Part shown: positions 1 through 12,000 of the stretch, in pieces
Layout of the letters: each line of letters starts with the position of its first letter
Position numbering within the stretch: position 1 is the first letter of the stretch
Assembly (NCBI RefSeq): GCF_029227915.1
Contig: NC_079884.1
Coordinates: 2,606,001 to 2,670,000, forward strand
Direction of reading: 5' to 3'
DNA: 64,000 bases
From: Hydractinia symbiolongicarpus
Lineage: Eukaryota; Cnidaria; Hydrozoa; Anthoathecata; Hydractiniidae
Translations under genes and position numbers: made by a program
Notes under the pieces: generated by a model
Seen by the model: the letters and a program-made list of their open reading frames with translations, nothing else
Told to the model about the DNA's origin: nothing
Database searches by the model: none

Positions 1-375
1 TCATTTAAAAATTTAGATAATTTAAGTCGTTCTTTACTGTGGGACCAATCCTAGTCGTTATCGCGCGCTGAAGAAATAGCAACAGTTTCAAAAACTACAT
101 TTCATTGCCTTTCTAACAGTATCAGTCCGTTTAAGTTTCAACAGTTGCGTCACCTATTCGTACCAACATGTATTTACCGATATTTTTTATGATATTACTA
201 TGTTGCATCGCTTTTAACAGTGAAGCGTTTGACTGTGGGACTTAATTGAACTAACTTTGGACTGTGACCTGTTAAATGTGATAAATGAGACAATGGGAGT
301 CCAAGAAATAACATTTTTCTTAATTTGACGTGATTGCCTGAACTCATCGATTACATTGGGCGCTGTAGTAGCGCT
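1..375 (+). repeat. Representative monomer (first complete unit in window)
   Basis: This copy happens to start exactly at the TCATTTAAAA phase marker and runs to the base before the next one at 376. It shows the internal order of the unit: AT-rich TTTAAAAATTTAGATAA start, first ACTGTGGGAC near 36, the GCGCGCTGAAGAAATAG segment near 62, the conserved TTCGTACCAACATGTA block near 160, GCATCGCTTTTAACAGTGAA near 205, second ACTGTGGGAC near 232, then AGAAATAACATT near 304 and the GCGCTGTAGTAGCGC dyad near 360. It is 375 bp, slightly longer than the usual 373 or 374 because of extra bases in the AT-rich stretch after the marker. Confidence 0.9.
155..178. other. Near-invariant block of the monomer (example)
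   Basis: The stretch ending in TTCGTACCAACATGTA is among the least variable parts of the unit and is recognisable in almost every monomer, with variation mostly at its edges (ATTCG/ATTTG, ATGTA/ACGTA). Several segment junctions in this window fall in or beside it. It could be a protein-binding site under constraint, or simply a slowly changing part of the repeat. Confidence 0.6.
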
Positions 376-641
376 TCATTTAAAAATTTAGATAATTAAG
401 TCGTTCTTTACTGTGGGACCAATCCTAGTCGTTATCGCGCGCTGAAGAAATAGCAACAGTTTCAAAAACTACATTTCATTGACTTTCTAACAGTATCAGT
501 CCGTTTAAGTTACAACGGTTGGGTCACATGTTTCTATTAACATGTAATTTGCGATATGTTTCTGATAGTACTAGGTTGCATCGCTTTTAACAGTGAAACG
601 ATTGACTCTGGGACTTAATTGAACTGATTTTGGACTGTGAC

Positions 642-658
642 CTTATAAATGTTATAAG
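642..658. other. 17-bp inverted repeat within monomer subset (example)
   Basis: CTTATAAATGTTATAAG is a perfect inverted repeat: seven-base arms CTTATAA and TTATAAG around ATG. It occurs in monomers that read GACCTTATAAATGTTATAAG, many of them in the left half and some near 37315, 38063 and 61175. A variant with a GTG spacer keeps the arms (near 1391). Other subfamilies have AAATGTGATAAATGAG at this place and lack the dyad. No function is shown; a protein site or a cruciform are possibilities. Confidence 0.8.
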
Positions 659-748
659 TGAGACAATTGGACTCCAAGAAATAACATTCTTCTTAATTTG
701 GCATGATTGCAGGAACTCAGCGATTACACTGGTCGCTGTGGTAGCGCT

Positions 749-2242
749 TCATTTAAAAATTTAGATAAATAAATCATTTTTTACTGTGGGACCAATCCTA
801 GCCGTTAGTGCGCGCTGAAGAAATAGCGACAGTTTCAAAAACTACATCTCACTGACTTTCTAACGGTGTCAGTCCTTTTGAATTACAACGGTTGGGTCAC
901 ATTTTTGTACCAACATGCATTTAGCGATATTTTTTCTGATATTACTATGTTGCATCGCTTTTAACAGTGAAACGATTGACTGTGGGACTTAATTGAACTA
1001 ACTTTGGACTGTGACCTGTTAAATGTGATAAATGAGACAATTGGACTCCAAGAAATAACATTCTTCTTAATTTGACATAATTGCCGGAACTCAGCAATTA
1101 CTTGGGGCGCTGTGGTAGCGCTTCATTTAAAAATTTAGATAAAAAAGTCATTCTTTACTGTGGGACCAATCCTAGCCGTTATTGCGCGCTGAAGAATTAG
1201 CGACAGTTTCAAAAACTACATCTCACTGACTTTCTAACGGTGTCAGTCCGTTTGAGTTACAACGGTTGCGTCACACATTCGTACCAACATGTATTTAGTG
1301 ATTTTCTTCCAATATTACTAAGTTGTATCGCTTTCAACAGTGAAACAATTGACTGTGGGATTTAATTGAACTGATTTTGATCTGTGACCTTATAAGTGTT
1401 ATAAGTGAGACAATTGGACTCCAAGAAATAACATTCTTTTTAATTTGACATGAATGTGGGAAATTAGCGATTACATCAGGCTCTGTGGTAGCGCTTTATT
1501 TAAAAATTTAGATAAATAAATCTTTTCCTACTGTGGGATTAATCCTGGTCGTTAGCACCCGCTGAAGAAATAGGGACAGTTTCAAACACTACATCTCACT
1601 GACTTTCTAACGGTGTCAGTCCGTTTGAATTACAACGGTTGGGTCACATATTCGTACCAACATGTATTCAGCGATATTTTTTCTGATATTACTATGTTGC
1701 ATCGCTTTTAACAGTGAAACGATTGACTGTGGGACTTAATTGAACTAACTTTGGACTGTGACCTGTTAAATGTGATAAATAAGACAATGGGACTCCAAGA
1801 AATAACATTCTTCTTATATTGACGTGATTGCCTGAACTCAGCGATTACATTGGGCGCTGTGGTAGCGCTTCATTTAAAAATTCAGATAATTAAGTCATTC
1901 TTTACTGTGGGACCAATCCTAGCCGTTATCGCGCGCTGAAGAAATAGCGACAGTTTCAAAAACTACATTTCATTGACTTTCTAACAGTATCAATCCGCTT
2001 CAGTTACAACAGTTGCGTCACATATTCGTACCAACATGTACTTATCGATAGTATTCGGATATTAGTAGGTTGCATCGCTTTTGACAGTGAAACGTTTGAC
2101 TGCGGGACTTAATTGAACTGATTTTGGACTTTTACCTGATAAATGTAATAATTGAGCCAATTTAACTACAAGAAATAACATTCTTCTTAACTTGACATGA
2201 TTGCTGGAACTGAGCGATTACACTGGGCGCTGTGGTAGCGCT
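749..2242 (+). repeat. Four-monomer segment, copy 1 (partner at 12325)
   Basis: The marker positions 749, 1123, 1496 and 1870 correspond to 12325, 12699, 13072 and 13446, a steady offset of 11576 bp. Shared rare variants include AGTCCTTTTGAATTAC, GACATAATTGCCGGAAC, a GGGATTAATCCTGG form of the first ACTGTGGG segment, and the TTCAGATAATTAAG variant. The match breaks at about 2243, where this copy continues into a TTATTAAAAAATTAAG monomer and the partner into a GGCAGCGCTTCATTT monomer. Confidence 0.75.
1107..1121. other. GCGCT/AGCGC hairpin before phase marker (example)
   Basis: GCGCTGTGGTAGCGC has five-base perfect arms around GTGGT. It recurs in many monomers of the GGGCGCTG type. In CAGGCTCTG-type monomers the left arm is changed and the dyad is lost. 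Confidence 0.75.
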
Positions 2243-2917
2243 TTATTAAAAAATTAAGATAAATAAGTCTTTTCTTACTGTGAGACTAATTCTGGCCGTT
2301 AGCACCCGCTGAATAGATAGGAACAATTCCAAAGACTACATTTCATTGACTTTTTAACGGTGTCAGTCCGTTTGAGTTACAACGGTTGGGTCACTTATTT
2401 ATACCAACATGTAATTTGCGATACGTTTCTGATAGTGCTAGGTTGCATCGCTTTTAACAGTGAAACTATTGACTCTGGGACTTAATTGAACTGATTTTGG
2501 ACTGTGACCTTATAAATGTTATAAGTGAGAAAATTGAAATCCAAGAAGTAACATTCTTCTTAATTTGACATGATTGCAGGAACTCAGCGATCACACTGGT
2601 CGCTGTGGTAGCGCTTCATTTAAAAATTTAGATAAATAAATCATTCTTTACTGTGGGACCAATCCTAGCCGTTATCGCGCGCTGAAGAAATAGCGACAGT
2701 TTCAAAAACTACATCTCACTAACTGTCTAACGGTGTCAGTCCGTTTGAGTTACAACGGTTGGGTGACATATTCGTACCAACATGTATGTAGCGATATTTT
2801 TTCTGATGTTACTAGGTTGCATCGCTCTTAACAGTGAAACAATTGACTGTGGGACTTAATTAAACTAACTTTGGACTGTGACCTGTTAAATGTGATAATT
2901 GAGACAATTGGACTCCA
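1798..2917 (+). repeat. Three-monomer tandem duplication (1120 bp), copy 1
   Basis: Three different monomers (markers 1870, 2243, 2616) are repeated immediately as a block at an offset of exactly 1120 bp. I compared the two copies segment by segment and found no difference, including private variants such as TTTAACTACAAGAAATAAC and GAAAATTGAAATCCAAG. The left edge lies between about 1790 and 1815, because upstream the copies differ (AAGACAATGGG versus GAGACAATTGG). The absence of divergence indicates a very recent event. Confidence 0.88.
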
Positions 2918-4037
2918 AGAAATAACATTCTTCTTATATTGACGTGATTGCCTGAACTCAGCGATTACATTGGGCGCTGTGGTAGCGCTTCATTTAAAAA
3001 TTCAGATAATTAAGTCATTCTTTACTGTGGGACCAATCCTAGCCGTTATCGCGCGCTGAAGAAATAGCGACAGTTTCAAAAACTACATTTCATTGACTTT
3101 CTAACAGTATCAATCCGCTTCAGTTACAACAGTTGCGTCACATATTCGTACCAACATGTACTTATCGATAGTATTCGGATATTAGTAGGTTGCATCGCTT
3201 TTGACAGTGAAACGTTTGACTGCGGGACTTAATTGAACTGATTTTGGACTTTTACCTGATAAATGTAATAATTGAGCCAATTTAACTACAAGAAATAACA
3301 TTCTTCTTAACTTGACATGATTGCTGGAACTGAGCGATTACACTGGGCGCTGTGGTAGCGCTTTATTAAAAAATTAAGATAAATAAGTCTTTTCTTACTG
3401 TGAGACTAATTCTGGCCGTTAGCACCCGCTGAATAGATAGGAACAATTCCAAAGACTACATTTCATTGACTTTTTAACGGTGTCAGTCCGTTTGAGTTAC
3501 AACGGTTGGGTCACTTATTTATACCAACATGTAATTTGCGATACGTTTCTGATAGTGCTAGGTTGCATCGCTTTTAACAGTGAAACTATTGACTCTGGGA
3601 CTTAATTGAACTGATTTTGGACTGTGACCTTATAAATGTTATAAGTGAGAAAATTGAAATCCAAGAAGTAACATTCTTCTTAATTTGACATGATTGCAGG
3701 AACTCAGCGATCACACTGGTCGCTGTGGTAGCGCTTCATTTAAAAATTTAGATAAATAAATCATTCTTTACTGTGGGACCAATCCTAGCCGTTATCGCGC
3801 GCTGAAGAAATAGCGACAGTTTCAAAAACTACATCTCACTAACTGTCTAACGGTGTCAGTCCGTTTGAGTTACAACGGTTGGGTGACATATTCGTACCAA
3901 CATGTATGTAGCGATATTTTTTCTGATGTTACTAGGTTGCATCGCTCTTAACAGTGAAACAATTGACTGTGGGACTTAATTAAACTAACTTTGGACTGTG
4001 ACCTGTTAAATGTGATAATTGAGACAATTGGACTCCA
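2918..4037 (+). repeat. Three-monomer tandem duplication (1120 bp), copy 2
   Basis: Second copy of the block starting near 1798 (markers 2990, 3363, 3736). Identity ends between about 4040 and 4056, where copy 1 continues with TTCTTATATTGACG and this copy with TTCTTAATTTGACG. The block also forms the beginning of a nine-monomer segment that recurs 5602 bp to the right. Confidence 0.88.
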
Positions 4038-6400
4038 AGAAATAACATTCTTCTTAATTTGACGTGATTGCCTGAACTTAGCGATTACATTGGGCGCTGT
4101 GGCAGCGCTTCATTTAAAAATTTAGATAAATAAGTCATTCTTTACTGTGGGACCAATCTTAGCCGTTATCGCGCGCTGACGAAATAGCGACAGTTTCAAA
4201 AACTACATCTCACTGACTTTCTAACGCTGTCAGTCCGTTTGAGCTACAACGGTTGCGTCACACATTCGTACCAACACGTACTTATCGATAGTATTCGGAT
4301 ATTAATAGGTTGCATCGCTTTTGACAGTGAAACGTTTGACTGCGGGACTTAATTGAACTGATTTTAGACTTTGACCTGATAAATGTAATAAATGAGCCAA
4401 TTTGACTACAAGAAATAACATTCTTCTTAACTTGACATGATTGCTGGAACTCAGCGATTACACTGGGCGCTGTGGTAGCGCTTTATTAAAAAATTAAGAT
4501 AAATAAGTCATTTTTTATTGTGGGACCAATCCTAGCCGTTAGCTTGCGTTGAAGAAATAGAGACAGTTTCAAAAACTACATTTCATTGACTTTCTAACGG
4601 TGTCAGTCCGTTTGAGTTACAACGGTTGGGTCACATATTCCTACCAACATGTAATTTGCGATACGTTTCTGATAGTACTAGGTTGCATCGCTTTTAACAG
4701 TGAAACGATTGACTCTGGGACTTAATTGAACTGATTTTGGACTGTGACCTTATAAATGTTATAAGTGAGACAATTGGACTCCAAGAAATAACATTCTTCT
4801 TAATTTCACATGATTGCAGGAACTCAGCGATTACACTGGTCGCTGTGGTAGCGCTTCATTTAAAAATTTAGATGAATAAATCATTCTTTACTGTGGGACC
4901 AATCCTAGCCGTTATCGCGCGCCGAAAAAATAGCGACAGTTTCAAAAACTACATCTCACTGACTTTCTAACGGTGTCAGTCCGTTTGAGCTACAACGGTT
5001 GCGTCACACATTCGTACCAACATGTATTTAGTGATTTTCTTCCGATATTACTAAGTTGTTTCGCTTTCAACAGTGAAACAATTGACTGTGGGAATTAATT
5101 GAACTGATTTTGATCTGTGACCTTATAAATGTTATAAGTGAGATAATTGGACTCCAAGAAATAACAATCTTTTTAATTTGACATGATTGTGGGAAATCAG
5201 CGATTACATCAGGCTCTGTGGTAGCGCTTTATTTAAATTTTAGATAAATAAATCTTTTCTTACTGTGGGATTCATCCTGGCCGTTAGCATCCGCTGAATA
5301 AATAGGAACAGCTCCAAAGACTACATTTCGATGAACTTTCTAGCGGTATAAATCCGTTTGAGTTACAACAGTTGCGTCACACATTTGTACCAACATGTAC
5401 TTAGAGATTTTTTTCAAATATTACTAAGTTGTATCGCTTTCAACAGTGAAACAATTGACTGTGGGACTTAATTAAACTGATTTTGAACTTTGACCTTGTA
5501 AATGTGATAAATGAGGCATTTTGACTACAAGAAATAACTTTCTTTTTAACTTGACATGATTGCTGGAATTCAACGATTACATCAGGCTCTGTGGTAGCGT
5601 TTTATTTAAAAATTTAGATAAATAAGTCTTTTCTTACTGTGAGACCAATTCTGGCCGTTAGCACCCGCTGAATAGATAGGAACAATTTCAAAGACTACAT
5701 TTCAATGAACTTTCTAGCGGTATAAATCCGTTTGAGTTACCACGGTTGGGTCACATATTTATACCAACATGTATTTTGCGATATGTTTCTGGTAGTACTA
5801 GGTTGCATCGCTTTTAACAGTGAAACGATTGACTCTGGGACTTAATTGAACTGATTTTGGACTGTGACCTTATAAATGTTATAAGTGAGACAATTGGACT
5901 CCAAGAAATAACATTCTTCTTAATTTGACATGATTGCAGGAACTCAGCGATTACACTGGTTGCTGTGGTAGCGCTTCATTTAAAAATTTAGATAAATAAA
6001 TCATTCTTTACTGTGGCACCAATCCTAGCCGTTATCGCGCGCTGAAGGAATAGCGACAGTTTCAAAAACTACATTTCACTGACTGTCTAACGTTGTCAGT
6101 CCGTTTGAGTTACAACGGTTGGGTGACATATTCGTACCAACATGTACTTAGCGATAGTATTCGGATATTACTAGGTCGCATCGCTTTTAACAGTGAAACG
6201 TTTGACTGTGGGACTTAATTGAACTAACTTTGGACTGTGACGTGTTAAATGTGATAAATGAGACAATTGGACTCCAAGAAATAACATTCTTCTTAATTTG
6301 ACGTGATTGCCTCAACTCAGCGATTACATTGGGCGCTGTGGTAGCGCTTCATTTAAAAATTTAGATAAATAAGTCATTCTTTACTGTGGGACCAATCCTA
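2990..6400 (+). repeat. Nine-monomer segment, copy 1 (partner at ~8593)
   Basis: Markers 3363, 3736, 4110, 4483, 4856, 5229, 5602, 5976 and 6349 match 8965, 9338, 9712, 10085, 10457, 10830, 11204, 11578 and 11951, an offset of about 5602 bp (15 monomers). Divergence is a few percent: 1-bp indels and scattered substitutions, for example ATTTAAATTT at 5230 where the partner has ATTTAAAAATTT. The match fails after about 6400. Confidence 0.8.
4094..4108. other. Six-base-arm version of the GCGCTG hairpin (example)
   Basis: GCGCTGTGGCAGCGC has six-base arms (GCGCTG and CAGCGC) around TGG. A single T-to-C change relative to the common GTGGTAGCGC form lengthens the stem. The version occurs in monomers with the GCGCGCTGACGAAATAG variant, for example near 9697, 13804, 14552 and 17246. 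Confidence 0.75.
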
Positions 6401-7436
6401 GCCGTTATTGCGCGCTGAAGAAATAGCGACAGTTTCAAACACTACATGTCACTGACTTTCTAACGGTGTCAGTCCGTTTGAATTACAACGGTTGCGTCAC
6501 ATATTCGTACCAACATGTATTCAGCGATATTTTTTCTGATATTACTATGTTGCATCGCTTTTAACAGTGAAACGATTGACTGTGGGACTTAATTGAACTA
6601 ACTTTGGACTTTGACCTGTTAAATGTGATAAATAAGACATTGGGACTCCAAGAAATAACATTCTTCTTTTATTGACGTGATTGCCTGAACTCAGCGATTA
6701 CATTGGGCGCTGTGGTAGCGCTTCATTTAAAAATTTAGATAATTAAGTCATTCTTTACTGTGGGACCAATCCTAGCCGTTATCGCGCGCTGAAGAAATAG
6801 CGACAGTTTCAAAAACTACATTTCATTGACTTTCTAACAGTATCAATCCGCTTCAGTTACAACAGTTGCGTCACATATTCGTACCAACATGTACTTATCG
6901 ATAGTATTCGGATATTAATAGGTTGCATCGCTTTTGACAGTGAAACGTTTGACTGTGGGACTTAATTGAACTAACTTTGGACTGTGACGTGTTAAATGTG
7001 ATAAATGAGACAATTGGACTCCAAGAAATAACATTCTTCTTAATTTGACGTGATTGCCTCAACTCAGCGATTACATTGGGCGCTGTGGTAGCGCTTCATT
7101 TAAAAATTTAGATAAATAAGTCATTCTTTACTGTGGGACCAATCCTAGCCGTTATTGCGCGCTGAAGAAATAGCGACAGTTTCAAACACTACATGTCACT
7201 GACTTTCTAACGGTGTCAGTCCGTTTGAATTACAACGGTTGGGTCACATATTCGTACCAACATGTATTCAGCGATATTTTTTCTGATATTACTATGTTGC
7301 ATCGCTTTTAACAGTGAAACGATTTTACTGTGGGACTTAATTGAACTAACTTTGGACTGTGACCTGTTAAATGTGATAAATAAGACAATGGGACTCCAAG
7401 AAATAACATTCTTCTTATATTGACGTGATTGCCTGA
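6315..7436 (+). repeat. Three-monomer tandem duplication (1122 bp), copy 1
   Basis: The block carries private variants seen at the same place in both copies: TCAAACACTACATGTCAC, TTCTTTTATTGACGTG and GAAACGATTTTACTGTGG. These repeat at an offset of exactly 1122 bp. The left edge is near 6315, because just before it the copies differ (GCCTCAAC versus GCCTGAAC). The inserted base in GATTTTACTG makes one of its monomers 375 bp long. Confidence 0.85.
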
Positions 7437-8612
7437 ACTCAGCGATTACATTGGGCGCTGTGGTAGCGCTTCATTTAAAAATTTAGATAAATAAGTCATT
7501 CTTTACTGTGGGACCAATCCTAGCCGTTATTGCGCGCTGAAGAAATAGCGACAGTTTCAAACACTACATGTCACTGACTTTCTAACGGTGTCAGTCCGTT
7601 TGAATTACAACGGTTGCGTCACATATTCGTACCAACATGTATTCAGCGATATTTTTTCTGATATTACTATGTTGCATCGCTTTTAACAGTGAAACGATTG
7701 ACTGTGGGACTTAATTGAACTAACTTTGGACTTTGACCTGTTAAATGTGATAAATAAGACATTGGGACTCCAAGAAATAACATTCTTCTTTTATTGACGT
7801 GATTGCCTGAACTCAGCGATTACATTGGGCGCTGTGGTAGCGCTTCATTTAAAAATTTAGATAATTAAGTCATTCTTTACTGTGGGACCAATCCTAGCCG
7901 TTATCGCGCGCTGAAGAAATAGCGACAGTTTCAAAAACTACATTTCATTGACTTTCTAACAGTATCAATCCGCTTCAGTTACAACAGTTGCGTCACATAT
8001 TCGTACCAACATGTACTTATCGATAGTATTCGGATATTAATAGGTTGCATCGCTTTTGACAGTGAAACGTTTGACTGTGGGACTTAATTGAACTAACTTT
8101 GGACTGTGACGTGTTAAATGTGATAAATGAGACAATTGGACTCCAAGAAATAACATTCTTCTTAATTTGACGTGATTGCCTCAACTCAGCGATTACATTG
8201 GGCGCTGTGGTAGCGCTTCATTTAAAAATTTAGATAAATAAGTCATTCTTTACTGTGGGACCAATCCTAGCCGTTATTGCGCGCTGAAGAAATAGCGACA
8301 GTTTCAAACACTACATGTCACTGACTTTCTAACGGTGTCAGTCCGTTTGAATTACAACGGTTGGGTCACATATTCGTACCAACATGTATTCAGCGATATT
8401 TTTTCTGATATTACTATGTTGCATCGCTTTTAACAGTGAAACGATTTTACTGTGGGACTTAATTGAACTAACTTTGGACTGTGACCTGTTAAATGTGATA
8501 AATAAGACAATGGGACTCCAAGAAATAACATTCTTCTTATATTGACGTGATTGCCTGAACTCAGCGATTACATTGGGCGCTGTGGTAGCGCTTCATTTAA
8601 AAATTTAGATAA
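7437..8612 (+). repeat. Three-monomer tandem duplication (1122 bp), copy 2
   Basis: Second copy of the block beginning near 6315. Matching positions include ACTACATG at 7563 and 8310 against 6441 and 7188, and the GATTTTACTG variant near 8441 against 7319. Identity stops by about 8612, where the TTAGATAAATAAG form of copy 1 is replaced by TTAGATAATTAAG. This amplification lies between the two nine-monomer segments and sets their 5.6-kb spacing. Confidence 0.85.
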
Positions 8613-11600
8613 TTAAGTCATTCTTTACTGTGGGACCAATCCTAGCCGTTATCGCGCGCTGAAGAAATAGCGACATTTCAAAAACTACATTTCATTGACT
8701 TTCTAACAGTATCAATCCGCTTCAGTTACAACACTTGCGTCACATATTCGTACCAACATGTACTTATCGATAGTATTCGGATATTAATAGGTTGCATCGC
8801 TTTTGACAGTGAAACGTTTGACTGCGGGACTTAATTGAACTGATTTTGGACTTTTACCTGATAAATGTAATAAATGAGCCAATTTGACTACAAGAAATAA
8901 CATTCTTCTTAACTTGACATGATTGCGGGAACTGAGCGATTACACTGGGCGCTGTGGTAGCGCTTTATTAAAAAATTAAGATAAATAAGTCTTTTCTTAC
9001 TGTGAGACTAATTCTGGCAGTTAGCACCCGCTGAAGAGATAGGAACAATTTCAAAGACTACATTTCATTGTCTTTTTAACGGTGTCAGTCCGTTTGAGTT
9101 ACAACGGTTGGGTCACATATTTATACCAACATGAAATTTGCGATACGTTTCTGATAGTACTAGGTTGCATCGCTTTTAACAGTGAAACGATTGACTCTGG
9201 GACTTAATTGAACTGATTTTGGACTGTGACCTTATAAATGTTATAAGTGAGACAATTGGACTCCAAGAAGTAACATTCTTCTTAATTTGACATGATTGCA
9301 GGAACTCAGCGATTACACTGGTCGCTGTGGTAGCGCTTCATTTAAAAATTTAGATAAATAAATCATTCTTTACTGTGGGACCAATCCTAGCCGTTATCGC
9401 GCGCTGAAGAAATAGCGACAGTTTCAAAAACTGCATCTCACTAACTGTCTAACGGTGTCAGTCCGTTTGAGTTACAACGGTTGGGTGACATATTCGTACC
9501 AACATGTATGTAGCGATATTTTTTCTGATGTTACTAGGTTGCATCGCTCTTAACAGTGAAACGATTGACTGTGGGACTTAATTAAACTAACTTTGGACTG
9601 TGACCTGTTAAATGTGATAAATGAGACAATTGGACTCCAAGAAATAACATTCTTCTTAATTTGACGTGATTGCCTGAACTTAGCGATTACATTGGGCGCT
9701 GTGGCAGCGCTTCATTTAAAAATTTAGATAAATAAGTCATTCTTTACTGTGGGACCAATCTTAGCCGTTATCGCGCGCTGACGAAATAGCGACAGTTTCA
9801 AAAACTACATCTCACTGACTTTCTAACGGTGTCAGTCCGTTTGAGCTACAACGGTTGCGTCACACATTCGTACCAACACGTACTTATCGATAGTATTCGG
9901 ATATTAATAGGTTGCATCGCTTTTGACAGTGAAACGTTTGACTGCGGGACTTAATTGAACTGATTTTGGACTTTGACCTGATAAATGTAATAAATGAGCC
10001 AATGTGACTACAAGAAATAACATTCTTCTTAACTTGACATGATTGCTGGAACTCAGCGATTACACTGGGCGCTGTGGTAGCGCTTTATTAAAAAATTAAG
10101 ATAAATAATTCATTTTTTATTGTGGGACCAATCCTAGCCGTTAGCTTGCGTTGAAGAAATAGAGACAGTTTCAAAAACTACATTTCATTGACTTTCTAAC
10201 GGTGTCAGTCCGTTTGAGTTACAACGGTTGGGTCACATATTCCTACCAACATGTAATTTGCGATACGTTTCTGATAGTACTAGGTTGCATCGCTTTAACA
10301 GTGAAACGATTGACTCTGGGACTTAATTGAACTGATTTTGGACTGTGACCTTATAAATGTTATAAGTGAGACAATTGGACTCCAAGAAATAACATTCTTC
10401 TTAATTTGACATGATTGCAGGAACTCAGCGATTACACTGGTCGCTGTGGTAGCGCTTCATTTAAAAATTTAGATAAATAAATCATTCTTTACTGTGGGAC
10501 CAATCCTAGCCGTTATCGCGCGCCGAAAAAATAGCGACAGTTTCAAAAACTACATCTCACTGACTTTCTAACGGTGTCAGTCCGTTTGAGCTACAACGGT
10601 TGCGTCACACATTCGTACCAACATGTATTTAGTGATTTTCTTCCGATATTACTAAGTTGTTTCGCTTTCAACAGTGAAACAATTGACTGTGGGAATTAAT
10701 TGAACTGATTTTGATCTGTGACCTTATAAATGTTATAAGTGAGATAATTGGACTCCAAGAAATAACAATCTTTTTAATTTGACATGATTGTGGGAAATCA
10801 GCGATTACATCAGGCTCTGTGGTAGCGCTTTATTTAAAAATTTAGATAAATAAATCTTTTCTTACTGTGGGATTCATCCTGGCCGTTAGCACCCGCTGAA
10901 TAAATAGGAACAGCTCCAAAGACTACATTTCGATGAACTTTCTAGCGGTATAAATCCGTTTGAGTTACAACAGTTGCGTCACACATTCGTACCAACATGT
11001 ATTTAGAGATTTTTTTCAAATATTACTAAGTTGTATCGCTTTCCACAGTGAAACAATTGACTGTGGGACTTAATTAAACTGATTGTGAACTTTGACCTTG
11101 TAAATGTGATAAATGAGGCATTTTAACTACAAGAAATAACTTTCTTTTTAACTTGACATGATTGCTGGAATTCAACGATTACATCAGGCTCTGTGGTAGC
11201 GTTTTATTTAAAAATTTAGATAAATAAGTCTTTTCTTACTGTGAGACCAATTCTGGCCGTTAGCACCCGCTGAATAGATAGGAACAATTTCAAAGACTAC
11301 ATTTCAATGAACTTTCTAGCGGTATAAATCCGTTTGAGTTACCACGGTTGGGTCACATATTTATACCAACATGTATTTTGCGATATGTTTCTGGTAGTAC
11401 TAGGTTGCATCGCTTTTAACAGTGAAACGATTGACTCTGGGACTTAATTGAACTGATTTTGGACTGTGACCTTATAAATGTTATAAGTGAGACAATTGGA
11501 CTCCAAGAAATAACATTCTTCTTAATTTGACATGATTGCAGGAACTTAGCGATTACACTGGTCGCTGTGGTAGCGCTTCATTTAAAAATTTAGATAAATA

Positions 11601-12000
11601 AATCATTCTTTACTGTGGCACCAATCCTAGCCGTTATCGCGCGCTGAAGAAATAGCGACAGTTTCAAAAACTACATTTCACTGACTGTCTAACGGTGTCA
11701 GTCCGTTTGAGTTACAACGGTTGGGTGACATATTCGTACCAACATATACTTAGCGATAGTATTCGGATATTACTAGGTCGCATCGCTTTTAACAGTGAAA
11801 CGTTTGACTGTGGGACTTAATTGAACTAACTTTGGACTGTGACGTGTTAAATGTGATAAATGAGACAATTGGACTCCAAGAAATAACATTCTTCTTAATT
11901 TGACCTGATTGCCTCAACTCAGCGATTACATTGGGCGCTGTGGTAGCGCTTCATTTAAAAATTTAGATAAATAAGTCATTCTTTACTGTGGAACAAATCC
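8593..12000 (+). repeat. Nine-monomer segment, copy 2
   Basis: Partner of the segment starting near 2990, offset about 5602 bp. Small differences include a 1-bp deletion in GCATCGCTTTAACAG near 10290 and a 2-bp deletion in GCGACATTTCAAAA near 8675. After about 12000 the sequence continues into a different monomer order. Confidence 0.8.

Larger units (their letters stand above)
376..1797 (+). repeat. Mixed-subfamily monomers, no local HOR
   Basis: About four monomers of different subfamilies, distinguished by the segment before the phase marker (GTCGCTG, GGGCGCTG, CAGGCTCTG). From about 749 they belong to a four-monomer segment that reappears near 12325 (offset 11576 bp, 31 monomers). No gene or non-satellite sequence is present. 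Confidence 0.85.

Noticed and set aside
155-178. CENP-B-box-like sequence at the conserved block
   Set aside because: The block matches TTCG and the following A of the nTTCGnnnnAnnCGGGn core but has ATGT where CGGG is needed. I found no better match on either strand, so I do not call a CENP-B box.
642-658. TATA-box-like TTATAAAT as a promoter
   Set aside because: It is part of the monomer's inverted repeat and occurs in dozens of copies. Nothing downstream looks like a transcription unit. Satellite transcription is possible but not shown here.
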